A DNA stretch of 64,000 bases from Xenopus tropicalis (GCF_000004195.4 NC_030677.2:57604222-57668221), one strand, 5' to 3'. Positions 11,026 through 22,980 are shown, numbered from the stretch's first letter. The notes: a model not told the origin generated them from the letters alone. Numbers and translations: made by a program.

Positions 11026-12389
11026 TAGATAGATAAAGCATGACTGCTGGTACAATGGCTTACTAACCAAAGATAAAACATTTGTTGTAGATTTCATTGT
11101 GAAAGGTTTGTAAAGGTAATTACACTAATAAATACATGCCTAGGGGATTTTAGCATTTCAAAACTGCGTGTTCTTTTCAGGCATAAAAAAGAAGGTATTT
11201 GGAAGACTGAATACAAGTCTCCTTAAGCCAACAAAAATATTGGTATTGATTCCATTATAATAGGTCAGAATGTAACATATCATATTAATGTGGCCTTTAC
11301 TAGAAATATTTAGCTTTTAAAACAACTGCTTTATTTATTTTCTGTCTCTGCTTTAATCACTGTTTCCTGCACCAGAAACATAATCTACTAATGTTTAAGG
11401 TTGCCTAAAAGCATAGTGGTACCAAAGGGTCCATTGTGGTAGTAAAACACTGGGGAAATGTATTCAGTGGTAGTTTATTTTGAATTGTTACTATAGGCTG
11501 CAGTGACCTCTGCAGGTTCCAGAAAGAACATTTTCCCACCCACAGGCTGCTCACTCCTGCCTGCTGCTTTGCTGTGAAATAAAAAATGAAAGATTGATAT
11601 GTGAACAAAATGAGTGTATGTTCATTTCTGTAACACAGTCAAGGTTAAGTGGTTGGGTGTGAATACAACCCTGCCCGTTAAAAACACCACCTATGAAGTA
11701 TGGCAGTAGTATGTCTTTGTTCATAAAACTAGCAAGGCACAAGTTTTTTTCTTACAAAATATCCAATCCCCCACATGCTGGGTACAAATACATATGGTAA
11801 ATATGATTACCATGGGTCTTCTGAATAGTTTAGATGTGACATCTAGAGGCCACAAAATAAAACATTTGCTATTAATTGTCATGGTGGCCAATTCACTCAA
11901 ACACATTCTGTTATATGTTTTGCAGTAGCCCCTAAGAATAAGACAAATCCTCCAAAAGCATAACTTCAAGAAGATTCATTTTCAGTTCTTTTGAGGGGCC
12001 CGGTGCACAACGCAAGCACTACCCGCCTGACCCTCCCATTCCACACCCACCCCTCACATCCCAGCTCCCACCACTATCTCATATCCGCCGCACGTTAGCA
12101 TCTTTTTTTATATCTACAGAATTTGTCTTTTCAAAAAACTATATCTTTATATACAAAACTACTATAGCACTGGCCCTTAATAAATTACCTTTACAAAGTT
12201 TCCAAAAATCTACTTAAAATTTGTTGTTTGCATTATATTAACTCTTCCACATAGTCATAAACTTAAAGACTACCTTTTGGAGCACTCACCTAGCACCTGA
12301 TCTGGGAACTGGCACTTATATTGTAATGTCACCCACTGTGACCTACAGCACTTATACTGCATTTGCCTATTTGTGTCTGTAAGTTACCC
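11026..12389. other. intergenic, nothing supported
   Basis: Several short frames overlap on the minus strand but carry no recognisable domain or splice context. Confidence 0.55.
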
Positions 12390-12612
12390 TCCCATATAGA
12401 TTGTAAGCTCTACGGGGCAGGGACCTCCATCCTCTTGTGTCTTTGACTCTTAACTTATTCCAACTGTATCTTGTATTTATTTGTATTTATTGTTATACTT
12501 TGTATTTATCTATTTTAATACCCCTGTTTATATTAATGTATTCTACTGTACAGCGCTGCATACATAACTAGCGCTTTATAAATAAAGATATACATACATA
12601 CATACATAGTCT
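12390..12612 (+). mobile_element. 3' part of a tRNA-derived SINE
   Basis: The segment contains AGATTGTAAGCTCTACGGGG, then CTGTACAGCGCTGCATAC and GCGCTTTATAAATAAAG, followed by an ATAC simple repeat. These are the tail blocks of the SINE whose tRNA-like head is seen at 19025-19255. Confidence 0.7.
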
Positions 12613-13066
12613 AGGATAGAGACCACAGGTGTTTATGATTACTATCAATGTGGTATATACAGTACATTCAAGGTTCAGAACTTACAGCTGTCAACTCATC
12701 TTTGTAAATCCTTCACTTCACCCTCACTTGTCAGTGGGCAGACAGTAAGGGATTTTAGGCCCGCATTATAAGTGCTGTGAAATTATTAGGACTGCAGGAT
12801 CTGGGTATTGCTAATTGTCTTTATTGCACAGGTATATGATCCTTTATCTGGAAACCCGTTATCCAGAAGGCTCTGAATTAAGAAAGGGCCAACTACCACA
12901 GACTTCATTTTAAGCAAATAATCCTAATTTTTAAAAATGATGTAATTTTTCTCTGTAATAATAGAACAATACCTTGTACTTAATTCCAACAAAGATATCA
13001 TTAATCCTTATAAGAGGCAAAACAATTCTACTAGGGTTATGCTGGTTCTAATGATTTTTAACAGAC

Positions 13067-13547
13067 TTAAAGGAGAGGGAAAGGTAAAAACTAAGTAAGC
13101 TTTATCAGAAAGGTCTATGTAAATACAGCCATAAGTACTCACGGAAACGCTGCACACTCTGAGTCCTCTATCAAAAGAAACACAGGATTTCTTGTCTCCT
13201 TTTTTATAAACATGTTCTTAGGCTTAGACTTCCTCTCTCAGAAAAATCCTTCATTCCCTGGGCCAGAGTCTGCACAGTTCTCTCCTCTCTCCTGCTCCCC
13301 CCCATAAGAATTCAAAGATTCACTCCCCCACCCTTAGGAATGTTGGATCTGAGCTATAAGGGCTAAGCTGCAAGCAGGAAGCTATGAAGACCAAGCTAAA
13401 ATGGCAGCTGCAATGAGAGGAAGCCTCTAAGGCTCTTTAATCAGGTATGGAAATGCTTTCTGCAGAATAAATATAGTGTTCTAGGCGGCACTAATGTGGC
13501 AAATCTATTGGCAGTAAAATGCCAAAATGACTTTCCTTCTCCTTTAA
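13067..13547. mobile_element. T2/Kolobok-type MITE flanked by TTAA
   Basis: Bounded by TTAA at 13067-13070 and 13544-13547, with ends TTAAAGGAGAGGGAAAGG and CTTTCCTTCTCCTTTAA. The internal order is the same as in the copy at 2541-2987. It is inserted at a TTAA of the host element at 12828-13900. Confidence 0.85.
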
Positions 13548-13550
13548 AGT

Positions 13551-13830
13551 ACAGGTATAGGACCCGTTATCCAGAATGCTCGAGACCAAGGGTATTTCGG
13601 ATAAGGGGTCTTTCCGTAATTTGGATCTCCATACCTAAAGTCTACTAAAATATCAATAAAACATTAATTAAACCGAATTACAAGGTACTGTTTTATTACT
13701 ACAGAAGAAAAGGAAATCAGTTTTAAAATTCTGAATTATTTGATCAAAATGGAGTCTATGGGAGACGGGCTTTCTGTAATTCGGAGCTTTCTGGATAACA
13801 GGTTTCCGGATAAGGGATCCAATACCTGTA
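13551..13830. mobile_element. complete TACAGGTATGGG-family copy, inverted inside its relative
   Basis: Both ends are present (ACAGGTATAGGACCC and GGATCCAATACCTGTA), with the family interior in the reverse order relative to the flanking host copy. Confidence 0.82.
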
Positions 13831-13900
13831 TAAGGAAAAGACCCCTTATCAGGAAAACCCCAGGTCCCAAGAATTCTGGATAATAGATGCCATACCTATA

Positions 13901-14711
13901 CTGTATGTAGAAACAATGCAATCAGGAACTTACATGTTAAACATCTTTATGATTTAGCTAAAAATTTGCTGCAATTTACAAACCATAATGCACTTATGTT
14001 TTTCCTTATTTTTAAAACATAAATGGGATGTAAAACTAGTAATGGTTTACACTTCTGCAGTACTACATGTCCTTCTGGCATATCAGTTTAAATGCTCTTT
14101 AAGATTGGTTTGTTGCCAAAAGAAAAACTTCTTTCCCACAAAATAAAATCTGAGATACTTATGGCTCAGAAGGAAAATATTAAACAAACTGAATAACCCA
14201 AGCAGACCTGCAGCTCCTGGCTTTTAATACCCTCATAGGAATACTTATGGCACAGTTGTGGGAAAAGTTCTATCCAAATGGCTTGTCGTTACTTAAATAT
14301 CTTACAAAGACACTGGCATTTATTAGTGCTTAGTAACTCTTGCATTTCCCAATATGCTATTCATTTTGCTTCATATTCAAAATTACAAACAAAAATGACT
14401 ATTATACAGGTATACAAATGCATAGTACATGACATTAAAAGTACAATCTAAAAACAAAGACAGAAAACACTATTCCAAAACTCTAATAGATGTAAAAGTC
14501 TTGATTGTAGCTCTACACAGAACCTTCCAAATAGGTGCACCAACTACCCCTAATTATTAAATAAAGCCAAAAATGTATACATACTGGGGAAAAAGCATAA
14601 CATAATGCTATTAAATAACTATACACAAGATGCATAAATAAATATTAAATATTAATAATATTATATAATATTAGGCCCAAAATATTTAACATAAAACTAG
14701 GGTAATGTAAC
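13901..14711. other. intergenic, nothing supported
   Basis: AT-rich DNA with no repeat ends or coding signal. 15046-15988 is similar. Confidence 0.55.
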
Positions 14712-14860
14712 ACAACACACTAAGTTTGCCCAAGAGCAGTAACCCATAGCAACCAATCAGCAGGTAGCATTTACTGGTCCCCGGTTTAAAGGCAAACATT
14801 TTATTGATTGCTATGGCTTACTGCTCCTGGGCAAACGTGGTGTCTTTTATTACATAATGG
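14712..14860. mobile_element. MITE with GTTTGCCCAxGAGCAGTAACC arms
   Basis: The left arm GTTTGCCCAAGAGCAGTAAC plus CCATAGCAACCAATCAG is complemented by TGATTGCTATGGCTTACTGC plus TCCTGGGCAAAC. Related copies are at 34362-34538 and 53119-53217. The exact termini are unclear. Confidence 0.6.
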
Positions 14861-14937
14861 GCAATGTGTTTTATCTGTTTACCATGATTTAGACATTTTC
14901 TGACCCCCTTTTCATTTACAGTCTTAACTGTCACAGG

Positions 14938-15045
14938 GCACAGATTCTAGAACTTCATAAAAGATAGTGCCCTGGTAAAATTCAAACCCAGGGCTTCAGT
15001 GCTGCAAGGTAGCAATGTTATCCACTATACTGTTATCTAAACAAA
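14938..15045 (-). mobile_element. tRNA-derived SINE head fragment
   Basis: On the minus strand the order is GTGGATAACATTGCTACC, then CTTGCAGCACTG, then GGGTTTGAATTTTACC, which resembles the A-box to B-box layout of the SINE at 19025-19255. Confidence 0.5.
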
Positions 15046-15991
15046 TGAAATGCAAGGGAGTAGCTTAGTGTGGAATCTGTGGGATCAGAAACATGGAAAG
15101 CTACAGTGAATTCACACTACTTGTCACCATATTGTGACTTTCCCTGTGCTTTAAGCATAACTGAGTTCCACTTAGTCCCCCCCCCCAAAAAAAAAATGGG
15201 CATAGTTCAAAAGACTGGTAAACAAATCATGACCCTTTTTTCTAAAAAAAGAAAATAATAAACTTGCAGAAATATTTCTTAGTTGTCCCATCATATAAAT
15301 GTATTTTTATTGTCCTGGCTTAACCCAGGCAGACCCTTTTAATATTCTTTGAAAAGTGATCCATCAGCTATAAATAAATCTCCATAAATAAATGAAACTA
15401 AAAGCTGCACTAATGCAGTTATACAACAAATTGAAACTATGTGTATAAAATACTATGGCCAATAGAACTGTAAAACATGTATTCCAGTTCCATATTTTTA
15501 CAGCTGTAAGACCAGTGGAGGTTGTTCACAAGCAGTGCACCTTCAAATGACCATCAAAATGACATCAGTTTTTGTTTTTTATTTATGAAATGCTGTCCTA
15601 GTATCTTGTACATGTTTTCCATTACAGAAAATGCTAAACCATTTCATGCATAAATGGGTTCTGTTTTTTTTAATTCTTTAAATGTTGTCATGGAGTCTGG
15701 AGACAGGACCCTGTCTTGGCTTGGCAGGACTACATGAAGTCCCAAGAGCCTTAAGGTACCATCCAGGAAAGAAGAAAGCTATGAAGTTGAGTAACAAGTA
15801 AGTCTGCCCATGTATAGGCCACCCTTATAAATAAGGCTTTTAATGCCATAACGAGCGGCACTAAGTTGCTATTTTCCTTTTCTGATGACAGAGAACTTAT
15901 AATGTACTAAAAATTCTAGTAAAATACAGCTTTTGTTTATTTTGTAATCACCCATATAATGTTACACTAGCATTTTCCCTATTTAGATTTA

Positions 15992-16323
15992 GGGGCACAT
16001 TTACAAAAGCACGAATGCACGAGCGTTCATGCGAATGCTCCGAGCGTATTTTCACCGATTTTTTCGGGCGTACGCACGACTTTTTCGGACGCCGCACGAC
16101 TTTTTCGGACGTTTGCACGAAAAAATCGGAAAGGTTTTACCGCTGTTTACAATTGTTCGGTATGAAAATTTCGTGACTTTCGGATCGCCCATACGATATT
16201 ATCGTGACTAATACGATTTTTTCGTAAGCATTTTCGTGATATTTGCGATCTTACGAAAATTTTGTTTCCAATACGATTTTTTCCCATTCGTGATTCGGAT
16301 TCGTGGATTAGTAAATGTGCCCC
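15992..16323. mobile_element. Harbinger-like palindromic MITE
   Basis: The element runs from GGGGCACATTTACAAAAGC to GGATTAGTAAATGTGCCCC with an interior of ACGACTTTTTCGGACG-type stems. Flanks are TTA and ATA, two of three matching. Confidence 0.75.
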
Positions 16324-16427
16324 ATAGTGTGTAAGAAATCAACTCAGCAGCATTTTCATAATATGCACACCCTGGGTCCTTATTTATTCTTCTTGCCAAT
16401 TACCATATGTGGGTGTCCCAACTGTTG

Positions 16428-16874
16428 TTAAAGGAGAAGAAACAGTCAGTTTGGCATTTTACTGCCAATAGATTCACCACATTAGTGCCATGTAGAACAA
16501 TATATTTATTCTGCAGAAAGCATTGCCATACTTGTGTAAAGAGCTGCCATTTTAAATAGCTTCCTGTTTGCAGTCTAGCAGTTATAGCTCAGATCACACA
16601 TTCCTAAGGGAGAGGGGAGGGAGTTCTTAGCATTCTTATCGCAGGGGGGAGCAGGAGAGTGGAGAGAGGAGAGAACTGCGCAGACTCTGGCCACGGGAAT
16701 TAAGGATTTTTCTGAGAGAGGAAGTCAGACATCCAAACAACATGCTTACAAAAAAGAAGACAAGAAATCCAGTGTTTCTTTTGATTGAGGACGTATCTGT
16801 GAGTACTTATGGCTATATTTGCATAGACTTTTCTGATAAAGCTTACTTAGTTTTTACATTTCCTTCTCCTTTAA
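16428..16874. mobile_element. T2/Kolobok-type MITE flanked by TTAA
   Basis: TTAA at 16428-16431 and 16871-16874; ends TTAAAGGAGAAGAAACAG and TTTCCTTCTCCTTTAA. It is in the reverse orientation to the copies at 2541 and 13067. Confidence 0.85.
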
Positions 16875-16890
16875 ACAACATACCTCAATT

Positions 16891-17026
16891 AAGGCCCAGA
16901 CTGGCAGTCAAAATAGGCTCTGGCATTTTAAGTACACAGAGGCCCAATCAGCCCCCATACCCCCACTAATTAGTGACTGTCTATGGCATCTTACAGCAGC
17001 CCCTCTGATTTGCCAGTCTGGGCCTG
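16891..17026. mobile_element. compact hAT-like MITE (GGCCCAGACTGGCA ends)
   Basis: AAGGCCCAGACTGGCA and TGCCAGTCTGGGCCTG form the inverted ends. Flanks CCTCAATT (16883-16890) and CCTCAGTT (17027-17034) match at seven of eight positions. At 136 bp it is the shortest hAT-like copy here and serves as the guide for the broken one at 35813-38082. Confidence 0.8.
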
Positions 17027-17304
17027 CCTCAGTTGTCTTCTTTCATAAACATATATGTTTGTCATTTAAATTTGAAGAGGGTAATTCATCATGCAGAATA
17101 ATAAAAGTTGAAATATGTAGAAAAAGCTATAAATTGACAGTATTAATTACAATCAAACTATTAACTTTGAACTCCAGCGTAGAATTTGTTATAAAAAGGA
17201 CACGCCAAATAGTTACTGGAAATGTATTATGCACTACAGACTAAGTGCTTATGATGCTTATAGGGTATATAATCTTGTTTTACTGCTATAAAGTGAAAAG
17301 TTGG

Positions 17305-17619
17305 TACAGGTATGGGATCCCTTATCCTGAAACCCGTAATCCAGAAAGTTCTGAATTACAGAAAGCCCATCTGCCATAGACTCTATTATAAGCAAGTATT
17401 TCTAATTTTTAAAAATGATTTCCTTTTTCTCTTTAATAATAAAACAAAACCGTGTACTTGATCCCAACTAAGATATAATGAATCCTTATTGGAGGCAAAA
17501 CAAGCCTGTTGGGTTTATTCAGTATTTAAATGATTTTTAGCAGACTTAAATTGTGAAAGATCCCTTATCCGGAAAACCCCAGGTCCCGAGAATTCTGAAT
17601 AACAGGTCCCATACCTGTA
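17305..17619. mobile_element. complete TACAGGTATGGG-family element
   Basis: Ends TACAGGTATGGGATCCC and GGTCCCATACCTGTA are present, with the full family interior, about 315 bp, uninterrupted. This makes it a good reference copy. Confidence 0.87.
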
Positions 17620-19024
17620 ATTACAATAGAATTCTCTGTTATAACATTTATTCAGATAAGGTACTGGAAGTGTAATGCAAACACATTCTTGGACTTGGAC
17701 TGAAACTGTGCTTCCTTTCCAAATTTCTTAGCATATTCCTGAATAAAACTCACCAACACAATCCTTGCTTATTAGCCATGAATTCATTCCAAAGAGAAAA
17801 TAAAAATTTGCTTTTTTTGCTCAAAACTGGCTCTTTTAGAAATACAAATAAGATGTTTTTTTCTGTGTTTGTTCAGGTGCAGGTAACTACAAGAGGCTTG
17901 AGGCTTGTCTGTTTGCAAGTAAGAGGTGGAGGAAAGGATGAAACATAAGGAAGGAATTACAAACAGGTATGTTTTTCTGCTGAAGTTTATTTGTGTTTTA
18001 GTTGCTTATAACCAGAACTAGGGTGTTTCGAAATCAAGCACGTGCTCACTCATAATGCAGACAATTGGTCAGATGTTGCACAATTTAGCCATATAGTATA
18101 TGTCGAAATGGGGACATTATCTTTACCTTCCCTGTAATAGTGCCGAAAGTGTTCTGTGTAGTTACGTGTTGCTAGTAAATAGCTGTGAGTCTCTATAGGC
18201 CACTCTTTGCAAGGCATGCGTCCTGGAGATTTTAGTATTACCAATAGATTACTGTGATACTATTGTGAAACGATTGTGTGCCATTTCCAGGTTTTCCAAG
18301 TGGAGCCTCTCGGAGCTAAATACAACCATTTTTAGGATCTATATGGCCCATGTGGTGGATAATACCTTATACGGTTCTAACATGCATTTTGAAACTCTTG
18401 GCCAGAAGGAAGGAAACAAAATACTTAAAATATTCATACATTATGATGATGTTTTGCAGTGTCTGCCAGTTGAAAAGTACTGCTAAAGGTTTATCATTTG
18501 CCTCAGGCTTCATTCTCTGTCCACACCCAACAGGTGCAGAAGTGAGTAGCGCAGGCTTGGAGCTGTTTCCCATTGATTTATACAGGATGTGAATGTTGAA
18601 CATGTTTATATAAGTGAATAATTTAGAGTGTAAAGCATTATTGTAAGCTAGTATGTTAATATCCTTAGGCATTGACTTTTTACATGAAACAGGTATGTGT
18701 AAATGTGTATTTAATTCATGCAACTCCAGTCCCCCAGTTGTTAAAATGACAAATTTCAGGATCTCACTGACAGGTCTAGAATGGCAGAAAAGAGCAAGTA
18801 ATTAAACAGCTTAGTGATGGACTATAGAAAAAGCACTTTCTAGAGCATACTAAGGTAAAAAAAAAGGTTAGTAATAGGGCTTTCAATTTAAATTCCATTA
18901 ATTTTCTGCAAAAGAATCGTTGGTATCCTACTGTGTGCTGTTAGGTCCTTCTTGGGTTCTCCCTGTCTTGGAGCTACAGCTTCAGGCTTCAAGGCATTGG
19001 AAACAGCATAAGACTCCTTATCAA
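17620..19024. other. intergenic, nothing supported
   Basis: Overlapping frames of 64-118 codons at 18050-18723 occur on both strands, lack any known motif and look random. Confidence 0.5.
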
Positions 19025-19255
19025 TGTGCAAGTTGGGCATCATGGTGGTGAAATGGTTAGCACTGCTACCTTGTGTGCTTGGGTCCAAGGTTTGAATTCT
19101 GCCAGGAGTTTGTACAGATTTGTTCTCCCTTTGCTTGGGAGGTTTCCTCTTTCAGGTTAATTGATAAAACTGACCATGGTGTGCATATAGATTGTAAGGT
19201 CCACTAGGACAAGGAGTGATGTCAGGCAGCTCTATATAAAAATTGAATAACCATA
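19025..19255 (+). mobile_element. tRNA-derived SINE, best-preserved copy
   Basis: The head shows an A-box-like TGGTTAGCACTGC (19054-19066) and a B-box-like GGTTTGAATTC (19089-19099), the internal RNA polymerase III promoter layout of a tRNA. A body with TTTGTACAGATTTGTTCTCC and GGTTTCCTCTTTCAGG follows. The tail is AGATTGTAAGGTCC through CTCTATATAAAAATTGAATA. It is 5'-intact by appearance but diverged. Other fragments in the window match its head, body or tail. Confidence 0.72.
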
Positions 19256-19332
19256 ATTTGCAGCCTGGGGAATATTTACTGTCCACCTGACTGCACTGTA
19301 CCGGTTTGATTATTGTATTTTATTGTAGTTGT

Positions 19333-19572
19333 TTAAAGGAGAAGAAAAGTCATTTTGGCATTTTACTGCCAATAGATTTGCCACATTAGTGCCAACTAGA
19401 ACAATATTTTTATTCTGCAGAAAGCATTAACATATTGAGTAAACAGCTGTAGAAGCTTTCTCGGTTTACTTAAGATAGCAGCTGCCATTTTAAGTGGCTT
19501 CCTGCCTGCTCCAACTCTAGCCCTTATAGCTGAGATCTTTGAGAGATCTTGAGTTCTTTCCTTCTCCTTTAA
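19333..19572. mobile_element. short T2/Kolobok-type MITE flanked by TTAA
   Basis: TTAA at 19333-19336 and 19569-19572 with ends TTAAAGGAGAAGAAAAG and TCTTTCCTTCTCCTTTAA. At 240 bp it has lost the middle half present in 16428-16874. Confidence 0.83.
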
Positions 19573-19639
19573 GTAGCCACTGTTCATCGTATGTAATAGG
19601 CCCTAATTATTATAGTAACTGAAAATACTAAAGGTACTT

Positions 19640-19900
19640 TGACCAACAGAATATTAGTAAGGAAAGATAAATTAAGGAAGTAATAGTAATAAGAAAGGAT
19701 CAGTGGAAGGGCTAAAAGTACAGCATAAGCAGGAAAAGAAAAGAGATGGGACAGAAACTCTGGGAATGGGGGAGGAAATGAGAAAAGTAAAGAAAGTAGG
19801 GGAAATTGGTAGAGAAGAACAAAAATGTGGGAGAAAAGTGAAGAAAATTAAACAGTGAGAGGGGGAAGTAGAAAACAAGTGAAAATAAAATAAACAAAAA
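19640..19900 (+). repeat. purine-rich tract
   Basis: About 260 bp with strong purine bias on the plus strand (GGAAAAGAAAAGAGATGGG, GGGGGAGGAAATGAGAAAAG). The Phe/Ser/Leu-rich frames on the minus strand are artefacts of this bias. Confidence 0.85.
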
Positions 19901-20118
19901 ACAATGCATAGAGTTCCATCATGTTTGCTCCAGTTAAATACTACCTAACTTCTAATGGCCCCAGATCTACAGTTACCCTCAAAAGGATAAAAGAAAAAGA
20001 CATTAATAAAATATATAAACAGAATGCATGGGAGTACCATAGAGAGCACCATAGAAGAGAAAAAAGTCTAGAATAAAAATCAGGCTTGTTAAATGTACAA
20101 ATGACAGACCAACTCTAA

Positions 20119-20380
20119 GGGGCTGATTTACTAATCCACGAATCCGAATGGGAAAAATTCGGATTGGAAAACGAACATTTTGCGACTTTTTCGTATTTTT
20201 TGCGACTTTCTCGTAGCCGTTATGACTTGCGCGAATTGTCGCGACTTTTTCATAGCCATTACAAATTTCGTGTATTGTCACGACTTTTTCATAGCCATTA
20301 CGACTTTTGCGAATTGTCGCGACTTTTTCATATTGAGTGCTCGAAAAAGTCGCAAAATACGGATCATTACGGATCTAAAA
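20119..20380. mobile_element. Harbinger-like MITE, right end missing
   Basis: It starts GGGGCTGATTTACTAATCC and runs through repeated TTTTTCGTAGCC and GCGAATTGTCGCGACTTT blocks. It breaks after AAATACGGATCATTACGG without the expected GGATTAGTAAATCAGCCCC. Confidence 0.75.
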
Positions 20381-20579
20381 TTAAGAACAAGGTAAAAGGG
20401 ATAGAAAGGGTAAAACCAGAATTCATAGGGGAAAAGGAGGAGAAGTCATGAGAAGAAAAACATAAAGGACACCCCCCATATGTACAGTTGGTACAGTAAC
20501 CCATAGAAACCAATAAGCTGTTTGCTCTTAAAGGTAACAATTAAATGTTACAAGCTGATCTTTGTTACTGCAAACAAAT

Positions 20580-21018
20580 GATTTACTAAAACTTGTTTTT
20601 CCCAGATTTATATTTGTTTTAAAACATGTAAAAACTTATTTCCACGAATGGCAGTAATCAAAACATCTAAAATGAAAAAGCACAAACAAAAAAATGTCAA
20701 GGTAAAGGCAACTTTTACAACATAATTCACAATAACCACAAATTTTTTGTATTGTTGTACAAAAGCCAGCGTCAAAAACCCTGAAAACCTTTAAAACCAC
20801 AAAGCAAAGAAAGATCTTCCAATTGTAAAAGGGACATCTGTCATTGACTTCTATATGATCTCGAAAGGTTTTAGCTGGTGTTTTTTCAGATTCAGAATTG
20901 TCACATTTGGTCACATAGAAAATTTCTGGAAAATTTGTGCTTCTTTTCCCTGTGACTTTTTAAGGTTTTCGGCATCGAAAAGCCCAACCTGAAAAAGTGG
21001 TGGTTTAGTAAATGCCCC
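20580..21018. mobile_element. possible worn Harbinger-like element
   Basis: The right edge GGTTTAGTAAATGCCCCC resembles the family end, and the left edge has GATTTACTAAAACTTG without the GGGGC cap. The interior is not repetitive in the usual way. Confidence 0.35.
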
Positions 21019-21884
21019 CTCTAGTGCCTTTTATTAGGTAACTCTCAGTACAGTAGAGGAGTGATCTTATGTATATACAGGACACAAGCCACAAAGCTGA
21101 ATAAAAAGTGATGGGAGAAGTCTAGGAGCAAATTAGAATTGAAATAAGAATATAGAATAAAATGTTAACAATGGAAGGCTGGAAGGACTGAGCAGCGCCA
21201 AGCACAACTAGTTGCAAGCGCGAAGAGCACATTTTGATGCAAGAAAGTGATTTTATGTGCAACTCACTGCAGGGAAAAGTGCAAGCTGCCCACTGTGCTT
21301 GTGGGTGTAAATAAAGCGTAGATATCATTGCACTCCTCACATTCCTCATATCCCCACCCTTCTCACTGTCTATAATTGTATATCCTGTGCATGGGCATTG
21401 GCATCTGATCCCCATCCTGTCACATACACAAACTTGCCCTATAACAGTGCCCACTAATTGGTGGCTGCCTGCTTGCTGTGAATGTGAATTTCAAGACTGA
21501 ATATAACAAATGTAAATAATTTTCTTAGTGTAAGTAATGTTTACTTTGCTCAACTAACATGATAGAAAAGGATTTGGAATTATTTCTTAAGGTGACACAG
21601 CCCCTTTAAGATTAATTGCTTTAATCATAATCCTTGTTTGAGTTATTTAGAGCAAATGAAATAAATTTGCGATAAAACCCATTCTCTATCAATTTTTAAT
21701 TATAAGCCTTTGCATTTTGTATCTTATCCTATTCTCCTAAAATGAGCTCCGGGCCAGTGGCCGTCCTGATATGAAAAAAAAGCATGTGATTGCTCTGTAC
21801 CAAAAGCAGGGACTGTCCTATACAGGACAGCTGTTTACTGGATTGCCATTGGTCAATTGCTCATAAGAGCAAGTCAGGCACAGA
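21019..21884. other. intergenic; a 20-bp TTAA remnant
   Basis: TTAAGGTGACACAGCCCC plus TTTAA at about 21590-21610 may be the fused ends of a deleted TTAA MITE. Nothing else is supported. Confidence 0.4.
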
Positions 21885-22559
21885 TAGCACTCAAAAAAAC
21901 GCTGCACTGAGTCCTCTATCAAAAGAAACACATGATTTCTTGTCCCTTTTTTGTACACATGTTGTTTGGGTGTCTGACTTCCTCTCTCAGAAAAATCTTT
22001 CATTCCCCGGGCCAGTAACTGCAGCTCTCTTCCTCTCTCCTGCTCCCCCCTCCCATAAGAATGCTAAGAACTCCGTCCCCCTTCCCATAGGAATGTGTGA
22101 TCTGAGCTATAGCTAGCGATGGGCAAAAAAATTGGCCAGGCATGGATTCTCGTCCGTAAAATTGTTGCCTGCGTCAAAAGAATTGTCTCTCTCATCAAAA
22201 GAATTGTCTCGCTCCAAAAAGAATTGTCTCTCACATCAATAGTTGCACGTCAAACGTATTGTCGCGCGCGACAGATTGTTTTGGATGCGAGACTTTTTTG
22301 CCGTTTGAAAGATTCACTAATTTTATTGTGAAGTGAAACAGGACAGATTCGGGACTTGTCACTAGCTATAATGGCTAGACTGCAAACAGGAAGCTATTTA
22401 AAATGGCAGCTGCCATTTTAAGCAAACAGAAAAAGCTTCTAGGGCTCTTTACTCAGGTATGGCAATGCTTTCTGAAGAATAAATATAGTGTTCTAGGTGG
22501 CACTAATGTGTTGAATCTATTGGCAGTAAAATGGCAAAATTACTTTCCTTCTCCTTTAA
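21885..22559. mobile_element. T2-type MITE, left end lost, with nested hAT-like insertion
   Basis: The family interior begins near CTGCACTGAGTCCTCTATC and ends CTTTCCTTCTCCTTTAA (TTAA 22556-22559). A hAT-like MITE at 22114-22364 interrupts it. Confidence 0.78.
22114..22364. mobile_element. hAT-like MITE nested in a T2-type MITE
   Basis: It starts TAGCGATGGGCAAAAAAA and ends GGGACTTGTCACTA. Flanks GCTATAGC (22106-22113) and GCTATAAT (22365-22372) match at six of eight, and the host sequence rejoins correctly when one copy is removed. It contains a GTCAAAAGAATTGTCTC-type internal repeat (about 22172-22232). Confidence 0.78.
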
Positions 22560-22679
22560 AGCAGATGGTCATGTTTGGTTATACAAAGTCTTAATAGTAG
22601 TAGTAGTAAGTCTTGACAAGGGGGCTCCTAACTGACCCTTTACCTTGAGCCATCCCACTATACCCCATTGGTATATACC

Positions 22680-22980
22680 TTAAAGAAGAAGTAAAAGTTA
22701 AAAATCACCGGGTGGTGCCAAATGTTAGGTCGCTTACCTTATACCCATGGCTGGTACTCCTGGGGTAGCTGTGAGCCAGCAATCCTCCTCCTTTTTTTTT
22801 GCATTTTCTGCGCAGTAGAGTTAAAAACCAGCTGAGCATGCACCAAAGATTCCAAAGATAGACGACAGAAGGAAGAGGATCACTCGTTCGCAGCTACCCT
22901 GGGCTGGTGTGGTTTTCTCCTAATGTGGTGCCAAATGTTAGGCACCCCCCCAGTGATTTTAACCTTTCCTTCTCCTTTAA
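22680..22980. mobile_element. TTAA-flanked MITE, second T2-like subfamily
   Basis: TTAA at 22680-22683 and 22977-22980. Inverted blocks are TTAAAGAAGAAGTAAAAG and ACCTTTCCTTCTCCTTTAA outside, and GGTGCCAAATGTTAGG inside on both sides. Confidence 0.8.

Larger units (their letters stand above)
12828..13900. mobile_element. TACAGGTATGGG-family element split by two later insertions
   Basis: The left part (12828-13066) runs from ACAGGTATATGATCC to AACAGAC. The matching tail AAGACCCCTTATCAGG, AACCCCAGGTCCCAAG and CATACCTATA appears only at 13831-13900. Between them are a T2-type MITE (13067-13547) and a complete second copy of the same family in the opposite orientation (13551-13830). Confidence 0.78.

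Noticed and set aside
18265..18723. possible exon in overlapping frames on both strands
   Set aside because: No conserved motif, no consistent splice sites and no repeat match; left as unannotated intergenic DNA.
19054..19099. a functional tRNA gene
   Set aside because: A- and B-box-like motifs are present, but there is no cloverleaf with acceptor stem, and the sequence continues into a SINE body.
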